Shown here: positions 62,243 to 64,000 of the stretch, one piece after another
How the letters are laid out: every line of letters starts with the position of its first letter
Numbering within the stretch: the first letter of the stretch is position 1
DNA from: Clostridia bacterium
Lineage (GTDB): Bacteria; Bacillota; Clostridia; Oscillospirales; Acutalibacteraceae
Length of the DNA: 64,000 bases
NCBI GenBank assembly: GCA_017397845.1
Contig: JAFQHU010000016.1
Span: 1 to 64,000 of the forward strand
Direction of reading: 5' to 3'
The notes under the pieces: generated by a model
Database searches by the model: none
Seen by the model: only the letters and a program-made list of their open reading frames with translations
Told to the model about the DNA's origin: nothing
Program-made: the position numbers and the translations under genes

Positions 62243-63682
62243 TTATTTGCAAATAATTTTATCGGTTTCAATTATATAGTGGAGAAGTATTCTTACAGCG
62301 GTGAAAAAGCCTTCAATATCAATTCTTTCGTCACGCTGATGAGGTCCGCCGTGACCTTCGGGCATTTGCAGAATCCGATCTCTCCTGTCAGTTAAAATGA
62401 CGCTTGTACCGAGGGAGAAAGCGTTTTTCAGCTTTCGCGCATAAGTGCCGCCTGACATAAGAACTGATTTATGATATTCTCCTGTAATTTCAGCAAAGAT
62501 ATTTTCAAGAACTCCGGGGATCTTACTGTCCTTATCGATGGAAAAGCCGGGACTGTTATCCTTGTAAACGACCTCAAAGCCGAGCTTATCGAGTGCTTCG
62601 GCAGAATTTTTTTCCAAAACAGAGGCATCCTGAGTGTCTCCGTAGCGGATATCGAAAGAAAGCATGAGCTTTTTATCTTCGATTTTAACCATACCGTTGG
62701 TACAGGTTGTTTTACCGAAATTGACATCCTCGTGAAGAATATCAAGACCTTTTCCGTAATAACATGAAAGAGCCTGTACAGCGTTTCTAAGTATATCACG
62801 GTCACCGACACAAATATTCTCACATTCGCAAAGAGATTTGAAAAGTGTAAGTGCGGCATTTTCCGAGCCTTCGGGAATACTTGCATGCTTTGAGATGCCC
62901 TTGGCAAGAAGCTTTATAATGTCGCCGTCAGCGGTTACGGTAATTTTTTCGTTTCCGTCAAGCTCAGCTTTGAGCTCACTGTAAAGAGCTTCACTGTATT
63001 CGATTTCCGCCTCGATTTTATCAAGCACGATATTAAAAGCCTCACCTGCTGTTATTTTTTTTATCTGCTTAAGCGGTGCCTTGCTTTTTGCCCACAAATG
63101 GCATATCCCCTTTTCCCCCGTACTGCACGGAAAATCCGCATCGGGAACGAAAGAGACATCGGGAATATTATGCTGTTCAAGATATGCCGACATGTCCTTC
63201 ATTCCGCATTCCTCATCGGAGCCGACGAAGGCTTCAAGTCTGCTGCCGAGCTTTATTTCATTATCCTTTAAAAATTTCATTATACAAAGGGAAGCGATAA
63301 TACCCGATTTATTATCCTCCGCACCTCTGCCGATAAGACTGCCGTCCTTTATAACGGGATTAAAGGGCTCAGTAAAAAGCCAACCGTCACCTACGGGAAC
63401 CACATCACTGTGGCTGAAAAGTCCTATGGTTTTTTCACCGTCACCGTAATGAGCGAGAGCGTAACCGCCTTCGTCATAAACTTTACTCTCTATACCCTCG
63501 TCCGAAAAAAGAGATGCGGCATAATTAAGCGCTTTGGCACATTCGACACCAAAAGGTGCCTTTTCTGATTTTTCTGAGGTTACGGAAGGAATTCTGACAA
63601 GCTCAATCCATTTTTCTGTCATTTCATCCCTGTTCTTTTCCAACCACTGTGTAAACAGGGTGTCGATGTTTTTATCAATCAT
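62243..63682 (-). CDS. M20 family dipeptidase, PepV/Sapep type
   Basis: Zinc-dependent aminopeptidase of 479 residues. Metal site H91-x-D93 in FSHSDVVPVGDGW, GRGAEDNKSG with the bridging Asp, and DEECGM with the general base Glu. A long insertion domain (about 185-380) is typical for PepV. It would split dipeptides released from peptides imported by the neighbouring Opp system. Confidence 0.9.
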   Translation of the reverse strand: MIDKNIDTLFTQWLEKNRDEMTEKWIELVRIPSVTSEKSEKAPFGVECAKALNYAASLFSDEGIESKVYDEGGYALAHYGDGEKTIGLFSHSDVVPVGDGWLFTEPFNPVIKDGSLIGRGAEDNKSGIIASLCIMKFLKDNEIKLGSRLEAFVGSDEECGMKDMSAYLEQHNIPDVSFVPDADFPCSTGEKGICHLWAKSKAPLKQIKKITAGEAFNIVLDKIEAEIEYSEALYSELKAELDGNEKITVTADGDIIKLLAKGISKHASIPEGSENAALTLFKSLCECENICVGDRDILRNAVQALSCYYGKGLDILHEDVNFGKTTCTNGMVKIEDKKLMLSFDIRYGDTQDASVLEKNSAEALDKLGFEVVYKDNSPGFSIDKDSKIPGVLENIFAEITGEYHKSVLMSGGTYARKLKNAFSLGTSVILTDRRDRILQMPEGHGGPHQRDERIDIEGFFTAVRILLHYIIETDKIICK

Positions 63683-63742
63683 TATGAACAGCCTTTCTGT
63701 ATTAATCTTTTATTAATTTAACTCATTAAAGTTATAAATTAT

Positions 63743-63778
63743 AAAAAATACTCTAAGGTAAATTAGAGTATTTTCTAT
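63743..63778 (-). terminator. Terminator of the window-edge gene
   Basis: Stem AAATACTCTAA / TTAGAGTATTT with a 6-nt loop and T-rich flank on the minus strand. Confidence 0.75.
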
Positions 63779-63828
63779 ATCAAAACAAAGAAATTATAGC
63801 ATATTTTATGATATATTGCAAGTGTAAA

Positions 63829-64000
63829 TTATCGGCTCTGCTTCCGTTTTTTGTCAATTACCTTTACCTTTATCACCATGTAACATAAAAGCTGAACAGA
63901 CATGGTTAATATCCAGCTTATGGGATAAGAATAATATATCGACTCGATGTTGTGATATTCCGGCTGTGAAAAGATACAGAAAATCCAAAATACACGGAAA
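63829..64000 (-). CDS. C-terminal end of a probable MATE-family efflux transporter (partial)
   Basis: The last 56 codons of a minus-strand gene that continues beyond the window. Two hydrophobic stretches (FRVFWIFCIF, then SYPISWILTMSVQLLCYMV) are followed by a basic tail (KVKVIDKKRKQ) and TAA. The YSYPISWILT segment and the tail resemble the final helix of MATE transporters. This is a weak call from a short piece. Confidence 0.4.
   Translation of the reverse strand, partial: FRVFWIFCIFSQPEYHNIESIYYSYPISWILTMSVQLLCYMVIKVKVIDKKRKQSR

Overview
The window looks like chromosomal DNA from a spore-forming, anaerobic clostridial Firmicute, probably a gut lineage of the Oscillospirales/Ruminococcaceae type. 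The evidence is sporulation genes (sigK-type sigma factor, yqfC, yqfD, a ylbJ-like gene, a GerA-family germination protein), an ECF transporter module, a Cys T-box, a V-type ATPase in Enterococcus ntp gene order, archaeal-type aspartate-semialdehyde dehydrogenase, and Firmicutes-style GGAGG sites and TTGACA/TATAAT promoters. The genus assignment is inference. No rRNA, CRISPR array, transposase or phage structural gene is visible.

Layout. 1-0.5 kb: a four-tRNA operon (Gly-Arg-His-Gln, minus) ending in a modular repeat. 0.5-4.3 kb: cvpA-pgsA-clpE operon. 4.4-9.8 kb: rRNA-type methyltransferase, ecfA1-ecfA2-ecfT, truA and a membrane-anchored unknown. 9.8-12.0 kb: ruvC-ruvA-ruvB. 12.1-13.0 kb: an AT-rich orphan gene, a second copy of the modular repeat and tRNA-Leu. 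13-15.8 kb: murI, a QueG-like Fe-S protein, an SDR and a small membrane protein. 15.9-18.2 kb: Cys T-box, cysE, cysS. 18.2-19.1 kb: a DUF6291-like orphan behind a structured leader, then REP-like palindromes. 19.1-22.3 kb: recA-recX-rimO behind a LexA-type box. 22.4-24.7 kb: rpmB, a secreted alpha/beta hydrolase and trxA. 24.8-27.3 kb: an AT-rich island bounded by copies of the tRNA-Pro 3' end, with a frameshifted FN3-SH3-WG surface protein and a candidate structured RNA. 27.3-33.9 kb: ylbJ-like, yqfC-yqfD, phoH-ybeY-dgkA-tcdA-hlyIII, rnhA. 34-46.7 kb: a Cys-rich small protein, a GerA-family gene, and a long operon of a degenerate Ser/Thr kinase, nine V-ATPase genes (ntpF-I-K-E-C-G-A-B-D order) and an S4-domain gene. 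46.7-50.9 kb: tRNA-Ser, a HEAT-like protein, sigK, and rplS-lepB-rbgA. 50.9-53.8 kb: queA and tgt, separated by a toxin-antitoxin cassette. 53.9-56 kb: asd-dapA. 56-62.1 kb: oppBCDFA peptide transporter. 62.2-63.7 kb: a PepV-type dipeptidase. The window ends inside a probable MATE exporter gene.

How the genes work together. Most of the window is housekeeping: DNA repair (ruvABC, recA/recX), tRNA and ribosome modification (truA, queA/tgt, tcdA, rimO, ybeY, rbgA), lysine and peptidoglycan precursors (asd-dapA, murI), cysteine supply matched to Cys-tRNA charging (T-box cysE-cysS), and peptide uptake followed by hydrolysis (opp plus PepV). The V-ATPase rotor subunit keeps the Na+-ligand residues known from Enterococcus hirae, which suggests Na+ coupling.

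The points most worth a second look are: (1) a promoter, 21-24 nt closing-stem and terminator unit at 26.57-26.82 kb that looks like an undescribed about 210-nt RNA; (2) a toxin-antitoxin cassette between queA and tgt flanked by a direct repeat of the queA 3' end; (3) serial copies of the tRNA-Pro 3' end framing an accessory island; (4) a kinase with Asn in place of the catalytic Asp as first gene of the V-ATPase operon; (5) a modular stem-loop repeat placed downstream of two tRNA transcription units.
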